The notes beneath the pieces were generated by a model, which had not been told where the DNA came from, searched no databases, and worked only from the letters and a program-made list of their open reading frames with translations. A DNA stretch of 64,000 nucleotides from Zygnema cylindricum (lineage: Eukaryota > Streptophyta > Zygnematophyceae > Zygnematales > Zygnemataceae): positions 184,464 through 248,463 of the forward strand of contig JBBHKE010002584.1 in assembly GCA_037447655.1 (NCBI GenBank), in the 5' to 3' direction. The translations under genes were made by a program, and so were the position numbers. Numbering within the stretch: position 1 is the first letter of the stretch; each line of letters starts with the position of its first letter. Shown here piece by piece: positions 32,226 through 45,067 of this stretch.

Positions 32226-34647
32226 TTAGATGAAAAGAAAGGGTAATTGGAAGAAATAGGAGGAAAGAGGAGGACGAAGGCCGGAGGAGAAACGATATTG
32301 CTCGATATGGGGGCGATGAAGAGCTTTGGTGAGAAAGTCGACAACTTGATCCGTAAATTTCATATAGAGAAATTGAAGGGTGCCATCCTCAACGCGCTCC
32401 TGAGAATAGTGATACTGGATGTCGATGTGCTTGGTGCGCTTGTGGTGGACTCGATTTTTGATCAAAGCAAGGGCGCCTTGAGAGTCGGAGTAGACGGGAG
32501 TGGGACCTGGAGGAGGAAAACCAAGATTGGTGAGAAGGGTTCAAAGCCAAACAGCTTCTTTAGCGGCATGGCATGCAGCCATGTATTTGGCCTCAGTACA
32601 AGAGCAAACCGTAGTAGGTTGTTTCCTGCAAGACCAAAAGATAAGCCCATTTCCCAAGAAAAAAACACGAGCCGGTAGTAGAACAGCGGAATAGCTCATC
32701 CTGGGCCCAATCAGAGTAAACAAAGCTGAGAAGGGCAATAGAACTAGAGGAGGAGTAAGTGAGGCACAATGGTTTAGTGCCCTGCAAATATCGAAAGACC
32801 CGTTTAGCAGCTGCAAGATGATCTGGAGAAGGCCGCTGAAGAAATTGACTAAGTTTCGTAACTGCTGTAGCAATATCTGGCCAAGTTGCTTGCATGGCAT
32901 TCATAAGAGCACCCACCATGGAGCGGTAAGTGGCATGGAGGGGAGAGGAGAGGATTGTGTCGGTGGAGGGGACAAGAGGAGAATTGGCATCCAAGGGGGT
33001 GGAGATAAAGGAGCAATCGGTCATACCAAAACGGTTAAGGAGATCAGATTTAAAGGTTTCGTGAGAGAGGCAAAGAGTCTTAGTGGAGCGATTACGGAGG
33101 ACTTCGATTCCAAGGTAGTAAGTGAGTTCACCTAGGTCACTCATGTCAAAATGACGCTGAAGAAGGAGTTCAACGGTGGAAATCTTAGAAAGAGATGGTC
33201 CAACAAGGATGAGGTCATCAACAAAAATAGCAACGATGATTAAGGAAGCTCTCGAGCCAGAGGAATAGATGTGAAAGTCACCGTCAATACAAGTGAAGCC
33301 TTCTTTCTTCATAGTGGCATCGATAGTATGGTTCCAAACACGAGGGGATTGTTTCAAACCGTATATTGTTTTGATGAGATGACACGCTAAGTGTTCAGAG
33401 CACGGGGTCACATACCCTTCACGTTGTTGCATATAAATAGTTTCAGAGAGGACACCGTTCAAAAAGGCATTTTTCACATCCATTTGATGAACATGGAAGT
33501 CATTTTCAGCAGCTAATGCAAGGAGAGCGCGAATTGACGTGAGACGAGCAACTGGAGCATAAGTTTCGGTGAAATCTATACCTTCAATTTGAGAGTATCC
33601 TTTGGCGACCAAGCGTGCTTTGTATTTGTCGACGGATCTGTCTGCTTTGTGTTTAAATTGAAAAACCCACTTTGAACCAATGGCTTTGCGACATGAAGGA
33701 AGAGGAACAAGATTCCAAGTGTTGTTGGACTTGAGGGTGGAATACTCTACGTCAACTGCACTTTTCCAAAGGTGAGAGTCGGGGCGTTTGAGAGCAGATT
33801 TGAGGGAGAGGGGAGTGGAGATGAGAGAGGAAGAGGCGCTAGCTGAATAAGCGCAAGCAAAGGATGCATGAACCATGGTCTCAATGAGGCGGGACGGAGG
33901 GCCACGAGATCTGGACGGGTATCGACTAGAAGTATCCGAGGGTGGATCTGTGGGAGATAAAGTGGGCTGGGGATCCGGAAGGAGAGAAGGGGGAGAGAGT
34001 ATGGTGGCTCGAAAAGAGGAAAGGAGAGGATCATCGTTAATGTTAAGGGGAGAGGATAGAGATAGGGGGGGAGAAGGATTATTTGAGATGATGGGGGCAT
34101 TTACAAGATGGGTGGGAGGAAGAGACGGGAGGGGAGGTGGGGAAAGTGGGGAAGCTGAGAGATAAATAAAGTCGTGTAGGGATTTCATGGGGGCGGGGAA
34201 ATCACAAAGAGAGGGATAAGAGGAAAAGTCGAGGGTAGAGGAGGGAAGGGGAGGATGGGAGAGAGTTTGGAGAAGGGGGGATTCATTGAAAGCAACGTCG
34301 CGTGTGGTGATCACACGACGACGGGAAGGGCACCAGATGCGGTAGGCTTTTGGGTTAGGGGCATACCCTACAAACGTTACACGAAGCGCACAAGCGCCCC
34401 ATTTCCCAGTAGAATGAGTGAGGTTCGTATACCACACTTCGCAACCGAAGTTACGAAGGTGGCAAACATCTGGTTTTATAGAAGACCACGCTTCCATGGG
34501 GGTAATGTTAGGCGTAGTAATTGTTGGGCACAAGTTACGAAGATAGTTAGCGCATATGGTTGCCTCAGCCCAAAAGGAAAAAGGCAAATTTGCCAAATAC
34601 AACATAGAAGGAGCCATTTCAACTAAAGTACGATTGCACTTTTCCAC
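32226..34647 (-). pseudogene. pol: Reverse transcriptase and RNase H of element H
   Basis: A 684-codon open frame covers the integrase end, a Ser/Pro-rich linker and the [61 protein letters not shown] (near 33210) and SDLGELTYYLGIEVLR. It then shifts frame in RNase H at about 32655. RNase H continues as CTEAKYMAACHAAKEAVWL and ends with HHKRTKHIDIQYHYSQE...DFLTKAL at 32226. The sequence is closest in style to widespread plant copia lineages. Confidence 0.9.
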
Positions 34648-34659
34648 AACGTCGTTCTG

Positions 34660-35634
34660 CTAAGGAGTGTATGATGCACTCAACTGGTGTGAGATGCCAT
34701 GGTGAGCAAGTAAGGCGGAGGATTGGTGAGACATAAACTCGCCACCATTGTCAATCCGTAAAGCTTTTATGCGCTTGTTGTGAAAATTTTCTGCAAGCGC
34801 CTTAAATTCTTGGAAACGTGCAAAAACGTCGGATTCGTGACAAATAGTGTACACATGGGAAAAGCGGGTGGCATGATCAATGAAAGAAACAAAGTACAAT
34901 GAGCCACCAAAACTTCGTGTGCGCATGGGACCGCATACGTTGGCGTGAATGAGAGCAAAGGGTTCTGTGATAATGGTAGTACTTATAGGAAAAGATTGAC
35001 GTGGCATTTTGCATTGTATGCACCCATGACAAAAATCCAATTTTTTGTTAGAAAAAGATTTAATTCCGGTTAGAAGAGTTGGCAAAGAAGTTAAACTAGC
35101 GCTATTCAAATGTCCATGGCGTAAATGCAAAAGGGAAAAGAATTCTACACAAGTACTTAAAGCAAAAGAGGCGCTAACACTTGATGCACAAGGTTTTTTG
35201 CGACAGTAAGATTGTAGAAAATACATAGAGTCTTTTGCTATTCCAAAACCTACGCTAAGTTTGTCATTTTTACTGAAAAATTGAACGCTATTTTCATCAA
35301 ATTTGGCTTTTACCTCATCAGTCATAGCGACGCAAACAGAAAATAAATTCCGAGCTAAGCTTGGTACTAAAAGGATATTTTCGATTATAATCGAGGAATT
35401 TCGAACGCGGACGTGGCCAGAGTGAGAAGCCAATAGTATTAGATCGTCCCCTAAACATATCTGCAAAGGGGAGAGTAAAGGAGTGAAATGAGTAAACCAA
35501 TCAGATGGAGGAGAGAGGTGATGATTGGCACCACTATAAATGATCCAATCATTATGTGTGAAGAGAATCATCTTTAAACAGGTCCAGACCGGCGTGGTGA
35601 ATTTTCGTATAAATTTCGGAGATGGGGGAGGCAA
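34660..35634 (-). pseudogene. pol: Protease and integrase of element H
   Basis: The protease region reads DWIIYSGANHHLSPPSDWF, with Tyr where the catalytic Asp is expected (D-S-G-A). Integrase follows: RHGHLNSASLTSL...CHGCIQCKMPRQSFP, SFIDHATRFSHVYTI and RIDNGGEFMSHQSSALL. A single stop (about 34658) separates it from the downstream 684-codon frame. Confidence 0.87.
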
Positions 35635-35639
35635 AGGAT

Positions 35640-36660
35640 TTGCGGATCAAGAGGGAATTTGCGAAATGAGGGGAGTGGAGGGTTGGCCACGAGGATTGTA
35701 TGAAGCGAAATGGGCGGCTCAAAAGGGGTGGTGAAGTTAAATTAGAGGATAGGGGTAAAGGTCGAATTTGGTGAAATCGGTTGGGGGGATGGGAGTGGGT
35801 AGTGGGGAGAACGTGAGCCGTTTTGGCGTCACCGTTGGAATTGGAATTTGTCGCTTCTGCAACTTTTTTGCGTGCCAGCTTACGACATTCAATTGCCGTG
35901 TGTCCTAGCTTATTGCAATAATTGCAAACGACAGACGGCGCCCCCCCCCAAGTTAGTTTTAAGATTCGAAGCAAAGTACGCGGTGACGTGGGAAGGGTTA
36001 GATGCAAAAAAGGACAAGAGTTTTGTTTCATCGTGCATTAATTTCGTACATAAAGCATGAAAGGGGATTGGATTTTCAAGATTGTCAAAAGATGAGATGA
36101 AAGGAGCGAAAGATTCTGGCAAGCCCCCTAATAAAGTAGATGACAAATCTTCATCAGATAATTGGACACCAATCATTTCACACTTTTCCTGAAAATAGGT
36201 CAACTGTACTTATCCAATCTTGCATCGATTCCGTCGTTTTTTTCATTAAATTGAAAAAGGCGCGCTTTTGAATGTGGCGAGCCGCCCATCCAGTTTGTAC
36301 GTACACGGCCGTCAAACGAGACAAAGCGTCGGCCGAGGTGAGGGCGCCTCGAATGAATCGCATTTTTTCTGTCGTAAGCGACATTACCAGGCGAGAGTGA
36401 GCGTTGTCGTCTTTGACTTTCCATTCCGCGATTTCTTGAGTTTTGGTGGTTTTGGCCGCCGCGTCATCATTAGTATTTATGATTGGTGGTTTAGATGACC
36501 CAGTGAAAAGATCCCAAATTTTTTCTAACTTAAAATGATGCATGGCACAAAATGACCAATCATAAAAATTTGAACCATCGAACTTTCGGATATTATTGCA
36601 AGTTGCGTGGTTTGGCCCATAACCTATAGGAGTAGGATTAATGGACGCCATAGTAAAAGA
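35640..36660 (-). pseudogene. gag: Gag of element H, starting in the LTR
   Basis: MASINPTPIGYGPNHATC starts at about 36651 in the LTR, passes the PBS (36625/36624 boundary) and continues IRKFDGSNFYDWSFCAMHHFKLEKIWDLFTG, a copia Gag head. A frameshift near 36200 leads to the second half, and the CCHC knuckle CNYCNKLGHTAIEC is encoded near 35888-35930. Here the PBS is read in a different frame (GYGPN) from the other families. Confidence 0.85.
36610..36624 (-). promoter_or_regulatory. Primer-binding site of element H
   Basis: The minus strand GGTTATGGGCCAAAC, a shorter match to the initiator tRNA-Met anticodon stem, sits at the LTR end. Confidence 0.75.
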
Positions 36661-37051
36661 CAAAAGAGTCAAAGCATTTGGGAATTGTGTGATCGAGTGA
36701 TAATTTCATTATGAAAGGAGATCCTTTTATACAATGTGACAAATTGCTAATTACTGTGGATAGTACTGTACTACGCAGCACAAAGTAGATTTGGGCGGCT
36801 ACACAAAGACCAAATCTATTATATAAGTTTGACCAACGAAAAGAAAAATGAAAAATAAGACCAAAAGTACAATGACGAGACCACACTTGAATAAATGGAG
36901 TACGATCTTGTTCACGTGGGACAAAAGAGACTAAAGTGGACGAGACCGCAGTTAAATAAGAGGAGTACGACCATGTGGACTTAGGACGAAAGAGACTAAA
37001 GTGGACGACGCACTAATAAGTGGAGTACCGTCAAGTTGACTTAGGACAAAA
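36625..37051 (-). repeat. 5' LTR of element H, outer end missing
   Basis: Matches 31706 onward, including the tandem subrepeats (36885-37050). Similarity ends near GACTTAGGACAAAA, about 70 bp short of the expected LTR start. Confidence 0.85.
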
Positions 37052-37078
37052 ATGTGATAGTGAACGAACGTAATCTCT

Positions 37079-37970
37079 TATTCTACGCCCACCGGTGTAG
37101 GTGGAGGAGCAGCAGTAGTAGTAGAAGTAGACATGATACACTCTCAAAAGCTATCAAGAATCTTATCAAACAGTTGTATTCAAGTGCTCACCAAATCTTA
37201 TAAAAAGATCCAAACCTCACAAAACTCTATCAGAACATAGAGTAGCATAAACACTGCCAACTCCCAAAGTTTCAGCACAATTGACTTGACAACACTGAAG
37301 ATATAATACTCAAAAGTTTCCCAAAAACTGTTTGCAGTTTACTACTTGGAAGTCTGGATACATAAAATGTTCTTAGTCCTAAGTCTTATACTCTTGGCGT
37401 TGAACCGCCGATACACGTGTACCTGAGAGGTACGTCCAAAATCAACCCATCTATTGAGATCTACGTGTTCTTAATCCTCCCAACCTAATCTATCATCGTA
37501 CAGTCAATATTACTCAGAATCTATATTAAGTGATTAAACAAATACTTTTCGGCTAAGTCACTTGTGATATTCCTATGAATCTCGTCCATTGACTTGATTC
37601 ATATAGATTGCAGCTGCGTTGTCCCGTACAGAATCATATTTATATCACCAGCGGCTGCGGTGTTCTGTAACGAATCTTATCCAAAATAACAATGGTTGCG
37701 TTGTCTGTACGGATCATATTCAACTTAACCGAAGCTGCGTTTTTCTTGTGCATCGCAACGTCACTGCTGCGCAGTTCTGTCTGAATAACAACTGCGCTGG
37801 TGCGTTGCTCTGTTTGCATAGCAGCTGCGCTGTTACGTCGGCGTCGCAGTTGCGTTGTCCTGTACTGCACTCAAGTGATGACGCATGACTTTGTGAAACT
37901 TACGTTACAAATTACTACTTTTCACACGTCATACTAATTTACCGAGACTTAAGGCTTTCCAAAATCAACA
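37079..37970 (-). repeat. 3' LTR of element F, with a GC-rich degenerate minisatellite
   Basis: The minus strand begins TGTTGATTTTGGAAAGCC after a GGGAG polypurine stretch and ends with the Gag leader (MSTSTTTAAPPPTPVG, start near 37132) that matches the Gag start at 48658. Within it, 37608-37870 holds degenerate repeats around AGCTGCGTTG / CTGTACGGATCATATT. Confidence 0.85.
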
Positions 37971-38131
37971 CTCCCTTAAAGCTTTAAACTCAGTGTATCA
38001 GCGCAGCTGCGATGTCGCACTTAGTGTATCATGGCAACATAGCAGTGCAGCAAACCAACTAATCACCTGGGTCCACTATATCCTAATATTGGGATATCGC
38101 AGCATGGCAGTATCACAGTGGAGCTAATCAC

Positions 38132-39680
38132 CTATTCACCCAATCCTACAACATTCCTACAATAGTTCAGCTTGGGAGCAGAAAGAGCTTTAGTAAGCAT
38201 ATCAGCAACCATTCTCGTATCAGGCAGATAGAATAATTTGATCAACCTAGAGAACACTTTCTTTCTTACAAAGTGCAATCGTACATCCATGTGCTTACTC
38301 TTGAAGTGGTGACTTGGGTTAGAGGCAATGGGAATGGCAGCCTGGTTATCACACCAGATCACCTGTGGCCCAACCTGCATGTAACCTAGTTCTTGCAACA
38401 TGGATTTTACCCATAAGAGTTCTTTGAGGGCCAAGCTTGCTGCCATATGTTCTGACTCCATTCTCGACTGTGCTGTAACCTTTTGAAGTTTGTTGCTCGA
38501 GCAGCACGTTTCGTTCCCAATCTGCAAAACGAATCCTGTGGTGGATTTTCGGCTTGGCATGTCGCCATGGCTTGCATCACTGCACTTTTGCAGCTTCACT
38601 TCTCCTCCGCCTAGTGTGAGATTGAGGTCTTTTGTTCCTACCAAATATCTTAAGACTCTCCTTGCTGTATCAAAATCAGATTTTCTCAGATTCTCTAGAC
38701 TCCTGATCAGTTCCCCGACTGCTGCAGCAATGTCAGGACAAGTACAGTTCATGAAATATATTAAGCTTCCTACTTTCTGTCTGTAAGGTATTTGTGTCAT
38801 AGAATCATTCTCCCCTGACTCTAAATACTCGCTAACAATGACACCTGGCTCTGTCTCTTCTCCCTCTAATTTCGGCCGATATTCCATTGGAGTTAGACAT
38901 CCGTAAGCCCCCCGCATTCCATACTCATCTAACATGTTTCCAATAGCCTCTTTTTGAGTCAATTTTATTACTTTCTTATTTTTGTCCCTCTCTACCTGAA
39001 TACCTAAAATATATTTTGCCTCACCGAGATCTTTCATCTCGAACCGTGAGTTTAGAGAAGTTTTGATTTTATAAATTTCAGCAATTGATTTGCTAATTAA
39101 AAGTAAATCATCTACATACACCGCTATATACACAATCCCATGTTCACCCTTTAGAATATAGACAAAGTGGTCACAACTTATCCTTTGAAATCCTAGACTG
39201 GTGAAGAATTCATCAAGCTTCAGATTCCATTGCCTAAGGGCCTGTTTTAGGCCGTACAAAAATTTTAGCAACTTGCATACTAAGTGCTCTTTTCCTGATT
39301 TTGCATACTTTTCAAGTTGCTGCATGTAAATTGTTTCTTCTAGTTCTCCATGCAAAAATGTCGTCTTTACATCCATCTGATGAATTTCCATGTCTTCTAT
39401 AGCAGCTAGGGACAGCAAAATCCTAACTGTTAGAAATCTTACAACCGGAGAAAATGTTTCTTCAAAATCGATTCCTTCCTTTTGATTATACCCCTTCGCC
39501 ACAAGTCTGGCCTTATAGCGTTCAATGGTGTTATCGGGAATTAACTTCACTTTGAATACCCATTTGCTGCCGATGGCTTTTCGGTCTAGAGAAAGGTCCA
39601 CAAGCTCCCATGTTTGAGCCTCCATGATCAACTTCATTTCGTTGTTTGCCGCCTCAATCTATTGATTCCGCTTTGGTGAT
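38132..39680 (-). pseudogene. pol: Reverse transcriptase and RNase H of element F
   Basis: A 501-codon open frame: [64 protein letters not shown] (39099-39125), FEMKDLGEAKYILGIQVERD, then RNase H with MNCTCPDIAAAVGELIRSL, KSTTGFVLQIG, SNKLQKVTAQSRMESEHMA and HHFKSKHMDVRLHFVRKKV. The polymerase motifs are intact. A stop at about 39660 precedes this frame. It is one of the best kept RT domains in the window. Confidence 0.9.
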
Positions 39681-39759
39681 GAGAAGGCCTCTTGGATGGT
39701 CAAGAGCTTTATTGAAGTTGCCGAGTAGGCAAAGTGAGAGCTTGCTTGCAGGCGGCTGC

Positions 39760-40806
39760 TGTAGAAATTATTTGTCCGTTTTAAGTATTTTCTAGGTCTA
39801 AATATATGAAGAAGTCAAGGCAGTATACCTCTAACTTCTCTCTCCAACTTTCAAACTTGTTGCAGTCACTGAGAAATTGGAGAGGAAGCTAGAGCCATGG
39901 CTACTTAGCTATCCAAAGATTTACGGGAAATATATATTGGTTTATTTACTAAAAGGATAAGATATGTGCTGCCACCAAGAATTGATCCTGGTACCTACCA
40001 GACTGTAAGTTGCCGGTAGCCGGTAGCCTTAACCGTTAACACTAGCCTTAGTGTTACGTACTATAAGGTTTTATATTTAGTTTAACATTACCACGTAGGA
40101 TAATTCATTTATCTGAAACAGTTTACAAGAGACATAGATCCTGCAATGTAAAAGTACGGTTTCCGGTACGGATAAGAAACGAATACCGCGCATTTGTTTC
40201 TTTAGCGAATTGAATACCTCGCAGGTATTTATAACGGCAACGATTAAATGTGAATTTAATCGGACAACCGGAATGAACGTCGAGATCCCAGAATATGATT
40301 TTGGCGGTTTATGGTTATCGCCACATCGGATGACACGTGGCGGAATAACATTGGATCGCGGCATCTCCGAGGATTAAGGGAGCAAATCTGGATATACCAT
40401 GTGTCGACATTTAAGCCATGTTGTACAGTGTCCGTACAAAAAGTACACCAGCAACTGTACTTTTGTGTACGGAAGTGTAATTTGATTGGCTCCGTACATC
40501 TGTATGTAGAAACTGTGAGAGAGATAGAACTTAGAAAAATTAGAAGATAGAACCCTCTCTCCCTAAGTGCTTCTGTACAAAAGGTCAACTTTGACCCTCT
40601 ATAACTTACTACTCAAGAGAGAAAATTCAGAGATTCTTTTTGCTATCGACTCAAGGGAGTCTTACATTTACAAGGGTGAAAGTGGTCAGAGTTATTGTCT
40701 GCCAAGGTGGCAGTTGTTCTTGCTGAAAGACAAAGGGGTCAGGGTTATCCTAGAGGCTTCTTGAAAGCTGTCCACTCTAAGGACTTATGGAGGTCTCAGA
40801 GTTTCA
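39760..40806 (+). repeat. 5' LTR of element E
   Basis: Starts TGTAGAAATTATTTGTCCG and ends GAGTTTCA at the PBS. ACACGTGGC (about 40333) is a G-box/ABRE-like word and ACTCAAGGGAGT (40650) the shared palindrome. The Gag ATG at 40787 is inside the LTR. Confidence 0.94.
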
Positions 40807-42430
40807 CGTTATGGGCCCACCCTCTAGGGTACAAATCTTTAATGGAACTGGTTTCATATACTTGGAAAGTATGATTATAGGAGCTCTATGCAGAAAAAGG
40901 TTTTGGGGGATAGTGAGTGGACGGTTGGGGCGTCAATCAAGTCTTTGAATCCCTCTAGGGTTTGGAGGAAGCAGATTCACTAGGAAAGAGGATCCACCTT
41001 CAACGGAGAAGCTAATGGAAAGAGAGGTGGTGGACAAAGGAAAGGAGAAGGAGACGACCACACCAATAGCAAATGGTTTGGTATTCATGTCACCTATTCC
41101 GAGGAAGGAGGACAATGATAATAATACCTAGGAATTGAACAATATGGCGGCAAAGCACTTCATCCTACGCAATCTCACTCAAGGACTTGCATGTCTTCAT
41201 TTGCAGGTAGAAAGGGCATCCGATCTTTAAAGGGCTCTCATAGAGATGTACCGAAATGGTACGATTCATCAACAACAGTTGGCTGATCAGAAAAATAAAG
41301 AGTATGCATACAAAGGGGGAAAGATGTTGGATTTTTGCAATGAGCTTGCTACACTCTTCATGGAGCTAGAGAGTGCGAAAAATATTTTAGTGAAAAAGAG
41401 AAGGTTAATTGTTTACTGATGAAGTTACACCATGAGTTCAAGAACATAGTCAACCGTGTGTAGGACTTGTCGCACTCAAGGTGGATATGGAACTCAGTGG
41501 TAGGGATGATTATCGTTCGAGAGAATACGATTGAGATCCGAAAGGGAAGAAAGAATGGCCAAGCGACCTATTGGAGGAACAAGGATTCCCGGAAACTAGT
41601 CGGAAACTATGGGGGGAGGGAGAAAAAAAATCAGACCGACGAGTTCGAACTAAGGGCTCCCAAAGGTTTATGTCATTATTGTAAGAAACCTGGGCACTAC
41701 ATGGCAGAGTGCACTAAGCTAACTGAGCTTCGGTTAAAGGAGGAGCAGACCAAAGGTACCCCAAGAGGAAAGAAAAAGGCCCTTGTCACACAGGTACTTG
41801 AGGCGGAATTCGAGGACAAGGAGGATGAGCTCCATTTGGATGAGGAGTTGGAGGCGAAAAACGAGGTCAAAATTCCACAAAGGCAAAAATGTGTTTCCGG
41901 TGGATTGAAAGGTGAAGCAGGGTGGATTATAAATTCACGTGCCTCCATGCACATGTGTAAGGATTGGCACCTGTTCACTAAGATAAGAAAGATTCCCACC
42001 GTTGAGATAGAGTACGGGGATTGGAGGATAGTCACCACTACTCTTGTAGGATCGGTAGATTTGAAAGTGTTAGTAGAAGGAAAGACATCCATAGTAACAT
42101 TCTCCGATGTATTGTTTATTCCGGAGCTAAACAAAAACCTTATCTCTACATCTGTATTAGATGATAAGGGTTTATTTTACTAGCATTAGGGAATGAGTCT
42201 TTACTGCTAGTTTTGAGAAGGATGTCTATTTCATTGCTGAGAAAGGTGGCCATTAGATGTTTAGGCTGATCTTAAGTAATGAAACGAAGAAACTTTTTTA
42301 TGCTGGTGTTCATGATATTATGATGTGGCATAAGAGGCTTGGGCATGTGAATCTAGATAAGTTAAGAGAGATGAAAAAGATAGGAGTGGTGGAAGAGATT
42401 CAGTTCAGTGAGAGTGATAATATAAGTGAT
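40787..42430 (+). pseudogene. gag-pol: Gag and protease of element E
   Basis: MEVSEFHVMGPPSRV begins in the LTR. Gag is degraded (stops near 41132, 41229 and 41461) but its second half, 41467-42183, is open and runs through a CCHC knuckle CHYCKKPGHYMAEC into the protease WIINSRASMHMC, where the active-site DSG has become NSR. The single frame across knuckle and protease shows that Gag and Pol are one frame in this group. Confidence 0.85.
40807..40821 (+). promoter_or_regulatory. Primer-binding site of element E
   Basis: CGTTATGGGCCCACC matches the half-tRNA-Met type except for its first base. It is translated as part of Gag (HVMGPP). Confidence 0.82.
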
Positions 42431-45054
42431 TGTAGTGGATGTGCTTAAGGTAAAGCACACAAAATGCCCTTTCCTAAATCAGCCACCTATAAGGGAGAAA
42501 AAATTCTAGATCTAGAACACACAGATATTTGGGGACCGGCTAAAACGCCCTCACCAGAGGGGAAGAGATTTATGATGACTATCAATGATGATTGGTCTCG
42601 TTATTCCCGAGTGTATTTTTTGAAAAACAAGTACGAAGCTGAGGATTGTTTTAGACAATATAAAGCATGGAGCGAAAAACTCCATGAAACTCCAATCAAG
42701 AGAGTAAAGAGTGACAATGGTGGAGAGTATACTTCTAACCAGTTTGAGGATTTTGTGAGGGAAGATGGGGTCCAACACCAAAAGACAGTTCCAAAAAATC
42801 CGGAACATTATAGGGTAGCTGAAAGGTTAAATAGAACACTAAGTGATAGTGCTAGAAGTATGTTGTCAGATAAAAAGATAGGAAAAAGGTTTTGGGCAGA
42901 AGACATGAACTATGCTAATTACCTCAAGAATAGGGTTCTTACTTCAGCTATAAAAGATCAAACACCTTACGAGAGATGGACAGGTCAGAAACCAGACATA
43001 TCTCACTTAAAGGTTTTCGGTAGTCAAGTATTCAGTCTAGATACTGATCGGTCCAATTGGAAGCTAGATCCTAAATGAAAACCAGGATACTTATTAGGAT
43101 ATGATGAGGATGTTAAAGGATATATAGTTTACAATCTAAAAAGGGAAGATATAATATTAGTAAAGCATCTAGTAGTTATGGATGAAGGAAAGTCTGTGGA
43201 TCCCTTCAAGTATACAAAGTCAGTAAGAATCAGATTTGAGTCAGAAAATTCTGATGACTTTGAGCTTCCTACCTATCCAGATTTTAGAGAAGATGACATT
43301 CTTGCAGGTACAAATCAGACTGAAAAAGACTCGGTTGTTGAAACTCCAGTGACAACTCTACCCGAAACGGAAGACATGGTGGAAATTGATTCGAAATCAA
43401 AGGATAGGGGAGAAGCCGAGATTGTTCGAAAGAATCCACAAGAACCATCTATTCCGGCCTCAAATTTTGAGGGGGGAAGGAGAAGTAGCAAAAGACTGCA
43501 AGAAAAACAAGTTAATAAAAAGTTAACTAAACTATCTCATCAAGATAAACTGCAGACTTATGGAGAGGCGATGACTTGTCCTGAAAGAAACCGGTGGAAG
43601 ACACCCAACAATGAGGAAATGGCCTCAATTATGGCATCCGATACCATAATACAATCAACCGCTATAAGGCTCGATTAGTGGCAAAGGGATTTACACAAAA
43701 GGAGGGAATTGACTATGAGGTAACCTTTGCCCTGGTCGTCAGTTTTCCCTTCGTCCGCATACTTCTTAGCCTAGTAGCAGCAGAAGACATGGAAGTGCAC
43801 CTGATGGACATCAAGACATGATTTTTGCATAAAGAATTGAAAGAGGAGATCTTCATGCGACAACCCAAACGGTTTGTGGAGGAAGGAGAGAAGAGGAAGG
43901 TATGCTGGCTGATTAAATCTCTTTATGGATTGAAACAGGCACCTTGACAGTGGAATAAGAAGCTTGATGAGTTTTTTACCGGAAAAGGATATATCAGGAT
44001 CAGCTCAGATCACTCAATCTATGTTTTTGAAGATGATGAAGGTTTTATATTTATTGCAATTTAGGTTGATGATTTGCGTGTTTCAAGAAAATCAATGGAA
44101 AAATTAATAAACTGAAAACCGATCTTAAGGGGAGATTTGAAATGAAGGATATGGAAGAAGCAAAATATATTTTGGGAATTCAAGAAGAGAGAGACCGAAA
44201 AAGGAAAATTATAAGACTGACTGAAAAAGAAGCAATAAGGAACATGCTTGATAAATTTCAAATGGATAAAGCTAATAGTTGTACAACTCCAATGGAGTTG
44301 AAGAAGGGAAGTGAGGAGAGTGAGGAAGGAGTCATAGTCTTAAACGAGGAATTATCTCCTGAAAAACAGAAGTTCATGCAGACTTTTCCTTACAGGCAAG
44401 TAGTGGGAAGTCTAATCTATTTTATGAATTGTACCCGGCCGGATTTAGCTACAGCTGTAGGAGTGCTGAGTATAAGTCTAAATGCTCCCACTAAGAGGGA
44501 TTGGGAGGCAGCTAAGAGAGTCCTTAGATATTTGATAGGAACTAGGGATCTATGGTTGCATTTGGGTTGGGAGAATACTGACATCACTACTTGGAGTGAT
44601 GCGAGTTATGGTGATGCTCCGAAGAGGAGATGCACTTTTGGATATATATTATATATGGGTGATGGGGCTTGTTGTTCGAGTAGCAAAGAGCAAAAGGTTA
44701 TTGCTCAGTCCACCATGGAGGCTGAGTATATGGTCTCTTGCTCTGCTATTAAAGAACTGATGTGGGTCAAGTCTTTGCTTGGTGAGCTTGGTCACCTTAA
44801 GAGTGGTGTGTATTTTTTTTTTTTGTGATAATGAGGCAGCAATCGCTAATTTTGCCAATGTTAAACATCATTTTAAAGCCAAAGACATGGACATTAGACT
44901 CAGCTTTGTTAGAGAGAAAGTAGAAAACAAAATAATGAGTTTAGAGTATCGACCAGATAGCGAGATGGTAGTAGATATGATGACCAAACCTGTACCTTCC
45001 GCTAAGGTGATTTTCTGCAGGGAGAAGTGTTGTCTGAAATTAACGATTGACTAG
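42257..45054 (+). pseudogene. pol: Integrase, reverse transcriptase and RNase H of element E
   Basis: Integrase: HKRLGHVNLDKLREM, CSGCA then TAA, and SDNGGEYTSNQFEDF. RT from about 43600 is in several pieces with stops (for example TGA at 43946 and TAG at 44062, the latter in the YxDD motif). RNase H 44142-45054 is split at a T-run (44811-44825), which shifts the frame before CDNEAAIANFANVKHHFKAK. It is more decayed than A. Confidence 0.87.
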
Positions 45055-45067
45055 AAAATAAGGGGAG
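45055..45067 (+). promoter_or_regulatory. Polypurine tract of element E
   Basis: AAAATAAGGGGAG directly before the 3' LTR start. Confidence 0.8.

Larger units (their letters stand above)
31706..37051 (-). mobile_element. Copia element H, nearly open coding region, 5' LTR truncated
   Basis: A 3' LTR (31706-32193) and a 5' LTR (36625 to about 37051, losing its outermost part) enclose complete gag-pol on the minus strand. Damage is light for this window: one stop at about 34658-34660, a frameshift at about 32655, and breaks in Gag near 36200 and around 35640. The 5' LTR end runs into the 3' LTR of element F. Confidence 0.9.

Noticed and set aside
12819-44064. Deamination (RIP-like) bias as the cause of stops in A and E
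   Set aside because: Comparing the two elements codon by codon, some stops are C-to-T or G-to-A (CAA to TAA, CGA to TGA, TGG to TGA), but many are transversions or multiple changes (GGA to TGA, GAG to TAG, TAT to TAG). No clear bias.
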